DNA of 64,000 bases, taken from NCBI GenBank assembly GCA_911728455.2, contig OU452219.1, forward strand, positions 13,110,397 to 13,174,396, given 5' to 3'. Below the pieces are notes generated by a model. The model was not told the DNA's origin, ran no database searches, and worked only from the letters and a program-made list of their open reading frames with translations. Origin of the DNA: Marthasterias glacialis (taxonomy: Eukaryota > Echinodermata > Asteroidea > Forcipulatida > Asteriidae). Positions 33,601 through 48,600 of this stretch are shown in pieces. Made by a program: the position numbers and the translations under genes. Within the stretch, counting starts at the first letter, position 1, and every line of letters starts with the position of its first letter.

Positions 33601-36600
33601 CAGAAATATTTAACATTGAGAGCTGAATTATTTCACGAAAATGACGGGTTTGCGGGGAATATCTGACGCTCAAAACCCACCGCCAAAAAATGTATGCGGC
33701 CATGAAATGTTATTCCGGTGAGATTAATAGCAGCGGTTACAGGTAAGATTAGGGTTATGGAGCTCTGAAAATGGACCCACATGTCGGGGATGTCACTGTA
33801 GTATTTATAAAAAAGTGAAAGGCCTCCAGGGCTGATCTAAATAATATCCTAGATTCAGTAGCATCGGCTATAGTTAGTTACAATGCAACCTGTTGGTGAA
33901 GAAACATACATTGTGCATTGGTACCAAGTACAAAACATGTATTCCCATAATGTTGTATTGTTAAATGGACCAATAAAACAGGGTCAAGGATTAAGGTTTT
34001 TACTGGAATTGGAAGAGAAGATGATCCCACCTGAGCTTAAGGATCCCTAATTTAAGTCCCTGAGGAAGGTAGTCATGACCAGGGCTCATAAATACATTAA
34101 TACTGTTCCCTATAAAAAAAAACCGGTTGTAAAAACATCTATGTAGCAATAAAGGTATGAAAGATACATCAATGTTTTTGGGAGGAGTGTCTGCTCATTC
34201 ATTTGTATCCTTACAGACCCATCCATTTCACTTTAATTTTATTTTTCCTGTGTTTTCCATCATTATTCGGACTGTTTTTTGGTTGTTTTTTTTTTGCTCG
34301 CGTACAAGTGAGGTGCAGGTTTGAGCTTGCATCATGCTGGCATTTTGTAGATTTGTGTCAACATCATTGGTCGGATATGCCCGGATGCATTAGACAGAAT
34401 TAAGGATGGGCGTATGTTGCGTACCAGTAATGATAGAAAAACACTGGTACGGGGACTTCTCCGATTGGATTTGTCAGATTCTGGCTTTCAAGAAACACAC
34501 CCATCAACCCATGAATATCAAGGGTCACGTGTTAGAAGAGAAAGCATAGAGGTGAAGGAACACAGTATGTTCATAATGCACCCAAGGTGTTAACCTGTTA
34601 ATCAGTCTTCCAGACTGCCTTGCCAGACAAGGCCAATGAAAGTGGATCTTGTTAGTGTCTCGTCAGATGCTTTCCCTGAATGGAATGCATTTATTCATTA
34701 TTACAAACAAGAAAATGCGTTGAGAGCAGGTCCCCCCCCCCCCAAAAAAAAAGTAAAATAAATCAAGCTGACGATAACTGTTGTCAGTCAAGTCCTTATT
34801 TTCAAGTGAATGCTGCAATGTACATAACAAGCGGTCATCTATAGTCTGTATTGCCTCATTTTGAAGCCCTAGAAAAAAAACATGAAAAGAAAATTATCCA
34901 TTAAAAGCACGTGGCAAACATTGGTAACTGATAAAGAACAGTAGCGGCGTAGCCAGGATTTTTTCATGGGGTGGGGGGGGGGCGTTGGGTGGTGCACAGG
35001 GGGCATTGCTTTTCAGTTTGGGGGAGGGGTTGGACAGGGGACATTTAAAAAAAATGAACTACAATGTAAAATATAGCGCTTTTGCGTCCCATACCCCCAT
35101 GGGGCTGCAGGCTGAGTGGGATATGGGATCATGCAGACGCGCTATATTTTCCCGTGTTTCATGAGTGCGAGTGTGATAACAAATTTATCTTCCAGCCAAC
35201 TTCATACCTTTTTCACGTGCGACGCGCGAGTTTAACAATTTTATAGTGTTATTTCATGAAGAGCAAGAACTTGCAAAGTTTGGAATGTTATTTTTCACTG
35301 TCCGTAAACGGAGCGTGACGCATGATACTCACAATACGCAGAGTACGATATGGACTACTGGGAGTATGATATGGTTTATTATCATCCTCCCGTTGAGCAA
35401 TCTGATTGGAAGATTAGTGCGTACTGGAAGATAAATGTACAATCAGTCGTGTGCCCGAAAAAACGAAGGCATCCATCAACTAAAAAAGAAAACATAATAG
35501 ATAAACAACTAAAAACCAAAACATGAATAGAATGCCACTGATGTACTTGAGGGTTATGTCTTTGTACAGTGATGTGTTGATGAGGCATAAGGTCAGTCAC
35601 AGCATGGACCTTACAGTGTCTGTGGTGAACACAGCAACCTCTATCCATCAAGAGACCCCGTTTGTTTGAATTAAAGGACAGCCGGAACACCATAAATGCA
35701 TTGAGTAGATTCCACCCGTAGCAATCCTCTACACCTATAAAAGACCAATTAGTGTGATCAGATGAGTAAATGCAAGATGTCCATGAATAGCCGACATCGG
35801 TGATCAATCTTGAGGGTGACTCAAACTCAGAGAGTATTGTTTGTGTGTATGCTATCGGTGATTACTCAAATAATTTGGGAATAATCATCTTTCAGACTGC
35901 AGGCATATATTCTCTGGCTGTCTGAAGATGCCGCCATGCTCTATTGTCCGTTATTTTGCCCACATACTTTATTGTGTGTATTATGTTAAAGGAAGCTGTG
36001 CAACCTTCACTAGGGCCCTAATTTGTACATCATTAAATATGGAAATTAATGTACGTTTGATCTACAGTCCCGATTAAAATGGTTGGGAAACTAAGACTAT
36101 TTTTTATACCTTCCCTGTCCCCTGCTCACCCCCAACAGTGTTGTTATCTCATGATCAGGCCTTGAACTTCGCTCTTGAAAGGGCAGGGCAATTTTCTTTT
36201 GGTAAGGGGCACTTCTATAAGTGTAACAAGTATGATTAGAACATCCCCGCTCTAAACTTTTACTGTATTCGTTCCTGTAACCATACGTCACTCTTTTCTG
36301 TTAGATATGCATTACATGTAAATTATACTCTTTTCAAACTCAAATCACCGTAGGCGGCGGGCTACCTAGTCCCCCCGTCATTCATTATTCCGGTTCGAAG
36401 ACGAGCAGTCACGTATGTTCTCTGTCTTAACATAACAGAATAAAACGAAGATCTGACAGTAAGATAAGCCGTGTCCTCTATCCATATTTTGACTCTATTA
36501 CTACCAAGGGTCACAAATGGTGGAAGATCCGGGTACCGATCTTACTGTCAGATCTTCGTAAAACGGAAAATGTAAACTTGTATTGGAACTTTGCAAAGGG

Positions 36601-39600
36601 CACCACGGCAAAAGCACGGGGCACCACTGCAATTGCTGTGGGTGCTGTGGGTTAATTTGAGGCCTGCATGATGCTAACGGGCATCACTTAAAATGTGCAC
36701 TGCACAGTAACACAAGGGGAGTCCGACTCTAAAAACGATACAACCAAGATGGGTCTCTTTCAAAGCTTTCAACATTAACTGATATTTTATAACTTTGTTG
36801 AGGTACTTTCAAGTAGTCCGTAGAGTGAGACGACAGAACCAAATCCATACATCTGCCACATCAACTTCTCCCTTGTTGTCGTTATCCCCCCCTCCCTCCT
36901 TCCTCCTTCCCTCCACAACTTTTAACTGCTCATCATCCAAGCCATGCTGTGGCACCAATAATTACTCTGACAATAACCATTAGGAATCCTGAGCCATCTA
37001 TAATAAGAGAAATGCAAACGATGCTCCTTAATAGCTCATTCTTTCTATAACTCAACTCCTGAAGGATGCTGCTGGGAGACAAGGAAACAAATTCAACACT
37101 TTAGCTCAAGGCTTGCACCTGCTACTTTCTAACTCAGTCCTACATCTCTTCACTCTTAAAAATCATCGGCTGGACATTTGTAACTGTATTCTGCTGTATC
37201 TTTCTCAAAAGATTAGCAATTTTAATATTAGCAATTGAACCATAGAGAAAGTATCCTTTCGCCAAGGCCCTTTGTGGCTTGGGCATCTGTGTAGCCCCGA
37301 AGCCACTACAGTGAAGACCAAGTCAGCGCACATGACGAGTGATGAAGCCACGACGGCCTTTCCCAACTTGTCAGGAATTTCTTATGTTTTTCTTTATTTC
37401 TCGCTTTTTGCTACCCTAACGGGGTAGCAAAAGAACCCAACCAATCAGTGATTGGTTAACCTTTCTTATTTGCGTAAAAACTATGAATAATTTATGTTTG
37501 AAACTTTATGAATAATTCAACAACAACAAAACGTAAAATCAAGTTGGAAAAGGACATTGCGTCTACGCCACTCGATCGTGCACACTGACTTGGTCTCGGC
37601 TACATAGCTGTCTAAGCCACTAAGGCCTCGACGAAAGGCTATAAAGGGACTATTTAACCAATCCCTTACCATTATAAGACCATTGACCTTCAGGTATTCA
37701 AACAATTTCTGGGATCTACTCATTCAAGTGCAAGAGAACAAATGTTTGATTAAAAAAGTCAGCTACTGTACAATTAAACAGTTAGATTGTATAATTAAAG
37801 CAACCTACAACAGTTTTTGTTGTAACAATTAATCAGCTGATAGCCATGGTCTTTCTTAGGTAAAATGACATATGAAGAAAAGAGAAAAACATTTATTCAA
37901 AATACTGAATACCTGAATATTTTTAGCTAAAACTTTAAGGGTACACTGTAGTTATAGGCCTTCATCTGGCAAACAAAAAATGGTGTTTGACTGTTTGCTT
38001 TTCATTTCTCAAGTTCTACTTAAGCTTGATGTTACTTCCCCTTCAAATATTCATTCACCTGAATTTTTCACAATGACAGTGTCCAAGGCCTGCAGGTAGA
38101 AGTCGTTCACCTTGGTTCATTCGACTAATAAATAATTAGGCCTAATGAACGCACTGCGGAAACTTATCTGTTTTGTTTGTTAAAGGTCCCATGATTTTTT
38201 TTTTTATTGGTTAAAAAAGGACGTATGCCTATCATAGTATATTATTATTTTTTTAACATTTTTTAAATGCCTATTTATTTACCATAGAAATAACAATTTG
38301 TAAAATTAGGGGTTTGCCGCGCTCCACCCACCCTTCCTCATTAACATAAAATCTGTGACGTAGACAGTGGACCGGCTGACCAGGGCCATGTGTGTGTGTC
38401 AATAACACACAATGCATTGTTGACCACTCGGTTCCAGAGCTGTCTTTGAAACGTTTGACCACAGTCTACGTAACGAATCATTGCGCAATCAAATGAAACA
38501 CTTTTTCGGGCTCAATTAAAGTGTATTAACGCATAACAAACACATCAAAATAGTTAATGTTATGTTAATTTCAAACCGTATATTAAGCCACAAAAATGTA
38601 ATGTGACAAAATATCTCTTTATGGGCCCTTTAAAGTGCTGGGAATAAACAAAAATATTTTGATTTTTGCTCTGATGTAGGCTCAAAAACGTCGTAAAAAC
38701 TTCAGAAACTACGTAGAAAGATAATAATACGCAGTTCTTGTACAACCCTTTGTCACACCCAGGGATGAGATCTCCAGATTTTTTTCTGGATTTCCGGATT
38801 TTACAAAATTATTGTTGTGGAATTTTTTTAATAAAAGAAAAAGAAGACTTTTTAAAAAATGTCATTTACATACATCCAGGCCCTTGTAAAGCCTTAACAC
38901 AGTACTTGTACTTTATTTTGACTACACCAAGGTGCTTGCCCCATCTACATTAAAGCACAGAATGCTGCCATTGATACGGGTTATGGCATGGTTGGTAGCC
39001 ACCAAAATCTCCACCGGTGTTTTGTGGATTTTTCATTTTCATCCACTCTCATCCCTGTGCACCCGTTGGACGTCGCTAATAAGCCCTCATTATGTTTTTT
39101 CGCCAGGTATGAGCAATGTTTGAATCGTAAGACCCATTTATGTAACACCTTGTAGGAGTTTACAATTCCTTGAGCCACAGTACAATCTTGTACAGTTTGT
39201 TTAGTTCATGTCGCTTCAGCCTCCAATCAGAATGACAGATATCTACTCCGATGTTCAATCAAACAAATAATGAATGTTTTGCGTTCGTGGAATGGTGAGA
39301 ATATTTCCATTCGTTGAAAGATGGAACTCCTTCCATTAAACTTGGCTTTGCCTCGCTGAATGGAATGGAACATTCCATATTTTAATTCGTCATGAAAATA
39401 TTCTCACTATTGCACTCATAAACAATTTATTTGTATACTGTAGGTTAACGCAAATCCCACATGGCGATAGTGTTGTTAGTGATGACAGTGTTTTTTCACT
39501 ACATATCGGGATGCTCTTTAACACTGGAGTAGCAAGCTGGACCACTCAAAGTGAATTTCAGCTGGTCCTCAGCTGTTCTATAACTAGCAATTGGCCAGCA

Positions 39601-42600
39601 GACCACTGTTCAGGGAGACACTATCAAAACATGTCCACACTCTGCCAAAACCCGTCACACACATGTAGTTGTTGTTTGTAAAATGTATTTGCTTGTGTTT
39701 CTTTATCAGATCTTAATCGGGCAAAAGTCATTCTTATGTAATTTATTCCCGGTAATCTGAAGTTTTAATTTGTTATCCATACAACTTGCGGTATTAAACA
39801 TCTATACATGTATGTGGAGCATTAATGAGAACAATGATAATCCTAGTTGGGACAGATGGTTTACTGTATTGATAAATAATGCATTGTGTTTCACGTGTAC
39901 AAAACTAATGAGGATGCCACTGTTAAAAAAAAAGACAGGCCAAACAGTGGGAGAACAAAGAGAAGTTTTCAATTTACCATGTCAACAAACGTGAGTGTTA
40001 GCTGGTGTGTAAGCCAAGCCACGCCCATACAGCATCATTCACATCTGGAAGAATTCATTTCACCTTCAAATTGATGAATATGCATATGTGCATTAGAAGT
40101 AGAATCAGTCTTCGTATCTGATGTGAAGTTGCATCAATTACTGCCTGGGTCTCGGTCATGACTCAGAAATTGAACATTCGTTAAGATCGAAATTAGTCTT
40201 GAAGATTGCCGTCTCTGTCTCATGCTAAACTTCTGGACATTTACATTAGGGAAATAAAAAGCGGGAGAGTCTTTGAGTTTTTTAATTTTCGTCTCAATTA
40301 ATTTTGACAGTTTGGAAAGATCTCAACTTTGTTGGTCTGGTTTTTTTTACTGGGATGCTTGAGTATGGCAGGAACAACCTAATGCATTTAGTGGATTTGT
40401 AAGCCTGTGTAGCAGCACTGTTGACATTAAGCATTTGAAACATTTTACAACTTGTAGCTGTTCCAGTGATAATGAAAGGCAACTTGATGTTCAAAGGCAT
40501 CATTTAAGGTAGCTATTAAGTGTTAGTTATTTCACAAAGTTTATTCCAAAATAGGTGTAGACTTGTAAATATAATTTGTTTGGGTTGCATGGGTAGCGGG
40601 TGCATAAAGTGCTCGCCTCACGCCAGTGTGTCCCTGGTTCAATTCCCAGCTGGGGCCATATGTGAGTAGAGTTGTGCCTTGGTTCTCTCCTGTGCCACGA
40701 GGGTTTTTCTCCAGGCCATCCAGGTTTTCCTGCCCTCCGGAAAACCAAACAGTTTCGATCACTGGCTGTGCTCCGTGGTCATACGTGTATATGGGTTGAT
40801 GTGGCTGGCTGCTGAGGTGGCCTTGAATGCCTGAACACGTGTAGCCGCGTCCTTCGCAATTCAGCTTCTCAGCTGCCAGTAAGGATGATTAGCCTTCCAA
40901 ATTATTTATTAATTATTTATTTATTACATAGGCTGGATTTATTTTCTCAGACATATTCATATTCTTAGTTTGTGAAGTAAATAAATACTTCATTTTACAA
41001 ACCATGGAAGAAAGTAACCTCTGTAAACAGAACATTTATCATAGTTAATCCACTGGGGGAAAGCAAATTATGCATTCTATGAAAAAAAAAAATTATGGGT
41101 TAATCTAGGTTTGGTGTGGCAGGAATGAAGCAGATTGTTTGAGGAAATGTTTTTTGTTGTATTTCTCACTTTTTGCATAGTTCCACGACTTGCACTCAAC
41201 AAACATAAATATTTTCCTTAACGGGACCATGGTTCTGATGTAAAACAATTTCCCTTTTTTAGCATAGCGAAATGCCAGCCTCCCCACCATGAGCAGCACG
41301 CAATATCAGTACCTCTCATCACTAACACCTGGTAGGGATGCACTGAAAAACAATGCTAAAAACAATGCTAATTGGCTCCCAAAAGTGATGTCTTTGCGCG
41401 CACGCTTGTTAAAAACTAATGAACGCTCGTAGGACACTTGCAGGGCGCTTACTACGCGCATGTCAAAATGCGAGTATTTTGACAAGATTCTTCTTTACAT
41501 TAATAATTTTTCACACGGTCACCCTGAAGTGCATACTGCATGATTTCATGCCTCTTTTGCGGGCTATCATACTTGAGTGTGCACGTAGAGAGTGGATTAA
41601 AACCTCCCATGTTTTGTGAGATTTTAGTGTCACAATTCCAGGGGTCATGATTGAGCCCCAAAAATGCTGCAGTGAGATCAATCACCCCTGGAAACGAGGT
41701 TGAGAAAAATGCTTCCAAAAATGCCTCAGTTGCTACTAGAAAATCATCATACTACTCATTAATAACAGCCTTCAGTGTGCACAAAACACGCTCAGTCTAA
41801 ACATTTTGCAATGCAAAATTGCTGGATGAAAACAGTCTTCAGTCGGCAGAGAAACTCAATCCAGAAGTCATTGGTTTAAAGTCTTTCTCAATGATCTTGT
41901 AACTTGTTTCCTACCCACACTTGACTATCACATGAGTCAGTTTCCCTTGTGGCACAGTGGAGTGCTTGGCTCATGTTCTTCACTTTCAATTTTTGCATTT
42001 TGGAGTGGGTGAAATGGTAGACTTTAAAAGGGTGCTTACTAGGCCTACATAAATTCATGTTTGTCTGCTGTTTTTGTACCAGGCCCCAATTTCATAGAGC
42101 TGCTTAAGCAGAAAATATTGCTTTTCAATTTTCTGCTTAGTAAAAATGAGCAGGGTACCAGTCACAAATGGTACATGTGACATGGTGTTTTAAGCAAGAC
42201 ACTTAACATTATTGCTTCATCCTTCGGATGGGACGTAAAGCCGTAGGTCCCGTGTGTCGTGTAATGCACATAAAAGGATCCGGTGCACTTATCGCAAAGA
42301 GAAGGGGTCTGCCCAGGTATTCTTGGTTTGATCGCCACAGCACCTTGTAAACCGTTACATGGTGCTATGTAAAGGGACAGGTCTCATACTTCAAATCATA
42401 ACTCCGCATACCTTGCAGGAAAAAAAACCCTGATCGCTTTGAGATGCCCATCGGGTGTGATAAAGCGCTATATTAGAACTGCGTATTATTATTATAATTA
42501 CCTGGTAACTTTATTCTGGTAAACATAATTTTGTTGTGCTTCGCTACTTTTTGTACTTAAAGCCCGAGCTTGGGAAAGATTCAAATGATGCTCATCGTCT

Positions 42601-45600
42601 CATCCTATCATCGTATGTACATCTATATTGATGGTTTTGTTCATTTTGATTAATCTGTTTCATTGTGTAGGATCATCTTGTGGCGGTCTTCTTTTTCAAT
42701 GCTTGGATGGAAGCTGCCTTGATCAAGACAAACTCTGTAACTTTGTTGACGATTGCCTTCATGGAGATGATGAAGATACATGCGGTAAGTTCTGTACAAA
42801 GTTCAAGTTTCATTTATTTTTCCATTCAAAATCAATAGCTTGAAATGGGTTGTCATGTTTGTTATGTATATGTACCTTCCCTTCGCCCCCCCCATTCTAT
42901 ATTCTATCCTTTTTACATTCTCTCCTCACATCTCGTCTGTACTTTGCCCTATCTTTCTATCCAAAGGTTCTCAATATCTTATTAGTTGCTTTAATGTTAC
43001 ATTCTTTATCAGTTTTTATGGGTTTTTTATATTTTGGAGAAATGTCCGGGCTATTAATAATAATGATAATGACAGTTTCAGTCAAAGGAGATCAAATGTA
43101 AGAATACAATTTCACTAAAGTAGATTTTGAAAAATAAATGCAAAACAAATGTGTTACTTCAGAGGGATCCATTTTAAGAAGCAGAGATTGTAGGCAATGT
43201 TTCTTGATACACATCCACATGCTTTTATTAGCCAGTGTTTTTTTTTTTTATAATAACAACAATAATACAAACATTTATAATGTGTCACCTATTTTCCGGA
43301 GGGGAAATTAATAGCGTGTGTATACACGACATTTGGCGTTAACTGGTTAAACAAACTTGTTGGGAAATTCACTACGATTTTCTTTAGAAACGCAACCATT
43401 CTACCAGAGTGTAATGCATCTCATACATTTTCTTCCACCATGTCATCAAGCAGTATAACGAAGTGATCTTTATAAATTTTGAATTTGGTCGCCTTTTTAA
43501 ATCCAATAACAGGAGCTCTGTTCCCTGCAGTTTAGTTCCTACATGGGAGGTCAAAATCTGGATTTGATTCTACATGCTCAGCCTTCTCCCCTCCCTCCTC
43601 TCCCCCAACCAAACGGATATTGCATCTGGTACCACATATGGATTTAGCATTTTCAATTTACCATCCCTCTGAGGGATTGTCAGCTGACCTATATGCTGTA
43701 AATGACAACCATTTACCTAATCTTCAGCTAGATGACAGCTTGTGGAAAATGTTTTAATATCACATATGATTGCTTCTCGATACGAAAACAAATCTGTGAG
43801 AATATCTGGTCTCTAAAGATGCCACACTCGGATTCACCTCACTGAACATAGTCCAATCCTGTTAACTTTATAGATCATGTGATTCATGACATCACTTGAT
43901 CATAAAAACAGCCCCCTGTCCATCAGAAAGACCTCCTCTGCTGCCATTGTTTTTGAGTGGTAATAGGGTTTTAGGCAGAATTTTTGAAGTAGTTGTGTCC
44001 AAATTGCTTTTAAAGCTGCATAGACCGATTTTGGCCAAAAGAAATGTTTTAAAGAACTTTTTCTCTGAAAGAATTTTTACAGATGATGCTGTTTCAAAAT
44101 TGAAAAATGCACAAAAAGTTTTATGCAAAATAACTGTTACATGCAAAATTGTTTCTACATGACTGATGGACGTGAGATAATGCCGGGATCCTGACAATAA
44201 TTCATTTTTAGTTTTGAATTAATTACCACTTATCATGTTTTCGTGCAGTACCTTAAATGAAAGCTTACAACTTTCTTGAATCTTTAAAATAGCATATTAA
44301 ACTTTCAATCTAAGTTTGGGGTCAAATCTGCCAAAAATCACACCTTACATCTTTAAATAAGCAGGGGTGGATTTCACAATAGCGCTAGGACTAGTCTTAT
44401 CTTGAGTTAGGACGAGTAACTAGTCCAAACGTATAGGACTAGTCATATGTTAGGATCAGTCCTAAGTTAGGACTAGTTTTGTGAAATCCACCCCAGGTTC
44501 TCAAAATCGGATCTGCAATACTTAAAGCCCCAGCTCAACATTTGTAAAGTGACTGCAAATGCTTCCATTCTTTGCACAAATCAAGATATTTGTAATTAAA
44601 CCAACCTGTCAAAATGTCAGCTCATTTCATTGTTTCATTTGCATTCATGAAATGTATTCAGCATTTTTGTACGCATTCCTATAGGCAGAGTTTTTGTCTC
44701 ACTGAGAAGAAAACTTAATTTGGATCTTATATCATACATAGGCTTGGAGCTTTTCAGCCGATGTGTTGATTTCCTGTGTTTTAAAGGTTAACTGAAAAAT
44801 ACAGTCAAAACATTTGCCTCCTTGTCTTGTCAGTTTTCTCTTTTTAGTTGAAACCACAAAGTTTCTTGTCTGACTTGACTTAACTCAAGGTCAACACTTA
44901 CAGAATTTCACTGGGTGTATGACATAAACGTGGGTGAAACATTACCTAATTCATGTTTTTGTAATTAACCCTAAAAGAAAATTTGCAAAGTTTGGCAATT
45001 ATTATCCATTTGTTTCTCCCTTTTTACAGGTATTAAATGTGATTTTGAGGAGCCCTGTATGTGGGATGCTCCACCAGTCTCAAGCCATATTTCAGGATGG
45101 CAAGTACACAATGGCTCCACAGAGACGTCTGGTACCGGCCCCTCAGGAGGATACCATAGTGATACTGGTAGTGATTGTAAGTAGACATCCAGCTTGAATT
45201 CAACTTGGTACTGATTTCAGCTTTTTGTTGTTGTTTAGATTTTTACTCTGAATTTTCAGCTTTTTTGTACACCTCTCCGTACACAATTATGGGAACTTTT
45301 TAAATTACAGCTTTTGCTAGCTGCTTTCAGTTTTCATTTTATGTGGCCACTCACCCCTGCTTAAAATTGCAGAAAATATGATTCAGTTTTGGACTACACC
45401 ATTGTTTTAGAATTATTGTATACTCTGTGCTTTTAAAATTCTGTGGGGGAAAAGAAATCCACAGGTACACAGATCTTCCCCCATTCTGAGGCAGATGTCT
45501 AAACCATTACACCACCAAGCTGGGCTAATGGAGAGAGGTTGGGCCAAATCCTTCAACTAGTGGTGGGTACTGCAAACATCAGATACATTTATTGGGGAAG

Positions 45601-48600
45601 TTATGAGAAGGAGAAATTCTCTTGAATGAACAAATTTTGCACGCTCGACGCTCAAGACAAACACCTGACTGTAGAATACCATTATAGTGATGTATCACCA
45701 TGGAGGAAAGGTCTGTTTTTCTCCTTGACAGAGGTAGTTGACTCCATGGATAAATTCCCCTGGCTGGTACATTGTAAACCTGGTGTGGTGCGGGCTTTAT
45801 CGTTAACCTTCTCCGTCACTGGTCAACTGGACCAGTAAGATAGAAATCTCATGACGTTTTCGTTCCACAGTGTTTGTTGGTGTGGGATTTGAACTTAAAG
45901 TCAGTGGTGTATGTAGCTTTTGGATACAATGAACTTGCCAAAAACATTTTTACTGGTCCTTAGGAGGAGGTGTGCCAACTGGCATTTGGCCAGCAAACCA
46001 CCGTTAAGGGAGATCACTTGAGAGGTGAGAGTAAAAGTTCTGTTTGGATCAAATTTTCTTGAAAAAGCCAGCTCAGGCACAACACAAAAAAATGTTTAGA
46101 GTTTAACTCTTCGCGTCACATGTTTTAATTTGAAAGGTTGCAATTTTGTTTTTTAATAAGGTGATGATATTCCAGTAAATAACTGAAATTGCTGATCTAT
46201 GCCCATGACCTTTGCCTTAACCGTTCAAATAGAAATGTAGAATAACCTCATAGTCAAAACGACCGCCCAAAGAAAAATGACCTCGCCATTTCAGGACTGA
46301 AGTTCAAGGTCTGAGTGACTATTCCTCCCCGAGTCCTTTAAGTGAAGGGGCAAATGTATAAATTTAATGAGCCATGAAATTCAGCTGCCGGTAGAAACAG
46401 CAATTGTAAAAACAGCTAGCGTAGCTGGGTGTTTGTTGTCGGCCTAAGTCCCAGAGCTTCTAATGCCTTGCGTGTACAGAATTTGACATGCTGTATGACT
46501 ATGTGTCAGCTGCCAATTGTAGTCGAAATGATTTGACCGTAACCGACATGATATTCTCAGTATGAAAACTATCGTTTCAGAACGGTCAAAGTATTTTCAA
46601 AGCCTGTACATTTTGTAGGCCTGCCCTTTAACTAAAAAAATAAGTAATAAAATCACAAAAAAATTGAATATTTTTTACAGATTTAGAGAAAGAAAAGCCT
46701 CGATCGAATAAACAAAATGCAACAATCATCATGTACCGTACTGCGCTTTCCTACTGAGAAAGTCGTATTTGTTTACATTCAATACCCACTACAGGTCACA
46801 AGTAATCGGTCTATTGATACACAGCATGCACAGCAGGACACAGAGTGCAGTCTGCAGGTTTGCTACAGTGTATGGTGTCAAGCAAGTTTTTGTGCAAACT
46901 AGCTCTATAAAATTGGGCCAGATTTTGATTTTTTTTCTTTGCATTTTCGATTTAGTTAATGTGGAAAAAAGCAAGGCGCCCACACCCAAAATCACTTTCC
47001 CTTTAAGACAGAACCTGTACAGTTGAAATGAAACTAATTTCCAAGTGTAATATCCAGACAACAGGGGCAAGCAAAGGAATAAAGTTTATGACATCACTTC
47101 CTGAAACCGTCCCTCATAGGGCATTTCGCAGATGACACATTCTCACATCAGGATCTCTGGTCACAAAGCCTGAATAATTAACCCCGCTGTTGTAACAGTG
47201 AATTGTTACCCTCGTGAACCATGGAGTGGTCGCGCTCCATTTTGAAGTTAAAATGGACACTGCTTCTAGTCAGGATTCTAACAGCTTTTTGTCAGGTTAT
47301 TTTTTACAAAATATGCGTTACGGAACATAGCGCTCATTTGCGTTTTCCGATGTTTTCAGAGCCAAAGTACGTGCAAATTTTATTTTAAAAATGCCCCCCC
47401 CCCCCCCGGCCCCAGTCTACACCATGTTTCTCAAGAGTCTGAGATCAGTAATAACGTCTCCTGTATCATCAATATCAATACAGAAATAGAAATTGGGCTT
47501 GCTGAACTTTAGAAATGATATGATTGATTTCACGTAGAAGTGGCCCTAGAGTCTGAGCCCGTTTTGTTCATAATGCTACTGGAAATCAAGACCTCCAGTG
47601 GAGTGGCAATCACTACAGACCCGATACAATTTTGCCGATTTATTTGGACAGTCTCTCATACGAAGGAAAGTACACCACAGGTTCATGACTTATGCCAGTA
47701 GTTTTAAGTCAAATAGAATTTACTCAGTCGGTGTCCGTTGTGGTTTATTACTTGAAAGTTTTCAAGTTTTGAGAAGTAGTTGTGCCATCTGATTCTAAAA
47801 AGTAGTACTTTTTTTCTTTGGTTAATTCCTGTTCTTCCTCTAGAATAGCCCACGCAGAAGCGCTTTCTTAACAATGTACCGCAGTGCATCTTGGGAAACC
47901 GAGTACAGCTAAATAAGAAATCAAGTTGCCAATTTATGGACGCCGTGCTGTAGTTTACATGTAACTATGCCAGGTTTTATTTGTTACCGCATTGCTTCAA
48001 AATCAGTGCGACATGATGGTTGCCGATGTTGTTTAAACTCGGGTTTTTACCCAGAATCTTTTGCGCGCTGATCATTTCTGGTCACGAGAATTGGGACATG
48101 CATTATATGGGCTATGAAGATTTGTTTTCTTTTGTAGTTTTGTGGTTAAAATAGAAGATTTCATTTGGTTAGTTTATGCAGACTTAGAAACATGAGCCCT
48201 CCATGCAAAACACCCAAATCAACAGTGTATGAATTAAATGTACCTCCATAATAGTGTGGTACAGTTCTTTTACATAAAGGACGTTTTTCATAGAAATGTT
48301 TAGAAACAAGCTAGGCCTACAATGATTGGTAATTTTAAAAGAAACCAATTGATTAGTTTAAACCAGACGACAGCTCAATAATTTTGAAGTTTATCCAAGT
48401 ACCAGTCTGCTACAGAAATGTCTCCGTCTGAAACACTGTCGAAGTCAAAGAAGATAGCATTTAGAGGCCCCCACTGGTCATCATAGCTTATATTGAATGC
48501 TGCAATCAAAATGAGCCCAATGTGAACATGATAAAAAAATCCCTGTCAAAGAAGAATTTTTTTCTTTTCGTTGTTTACCCCAAATCTTGACCACTGAATT

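Larger units (their letters stand above)
24691..42670. other. Intron 1 of the mosaic-protein gene (about 18.0 kb)
   Basis: No exon with both good splice sites and recognisable coding was found, though a small phase 1-1 module could have escaped me. Besides the repeats listed here, it holds a CpG-richer patch at 29500-29760 with a 157-codon + frame (29509-29982), a 141-codon minus frame (35382-35807), and poly-G tracts at 26198, 30165, 30720 and 34970. None of these frames matched a family I know. Confidence 0.5.
42785..45029. other. Intron 2 of the mosaic-protein gene
   Basis: Contains one clear MITE (44364-44494) and a copy of the 12.4-13.2 kb repeat family (44525-44735). An aactggttaaa end at 43330-43350 suggests a remnant of the 31.9 kb family. 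The rest is AT-rich with no sign of an exon. Confidence 0.5.

Noticed and set aside
35382-35807. 141-codon minus-strand frame
   Set aside because: Composition is rich in Cys, His and Phe, with no motif, no splice partners and no repeat copy in the window; not enough to call a gene.
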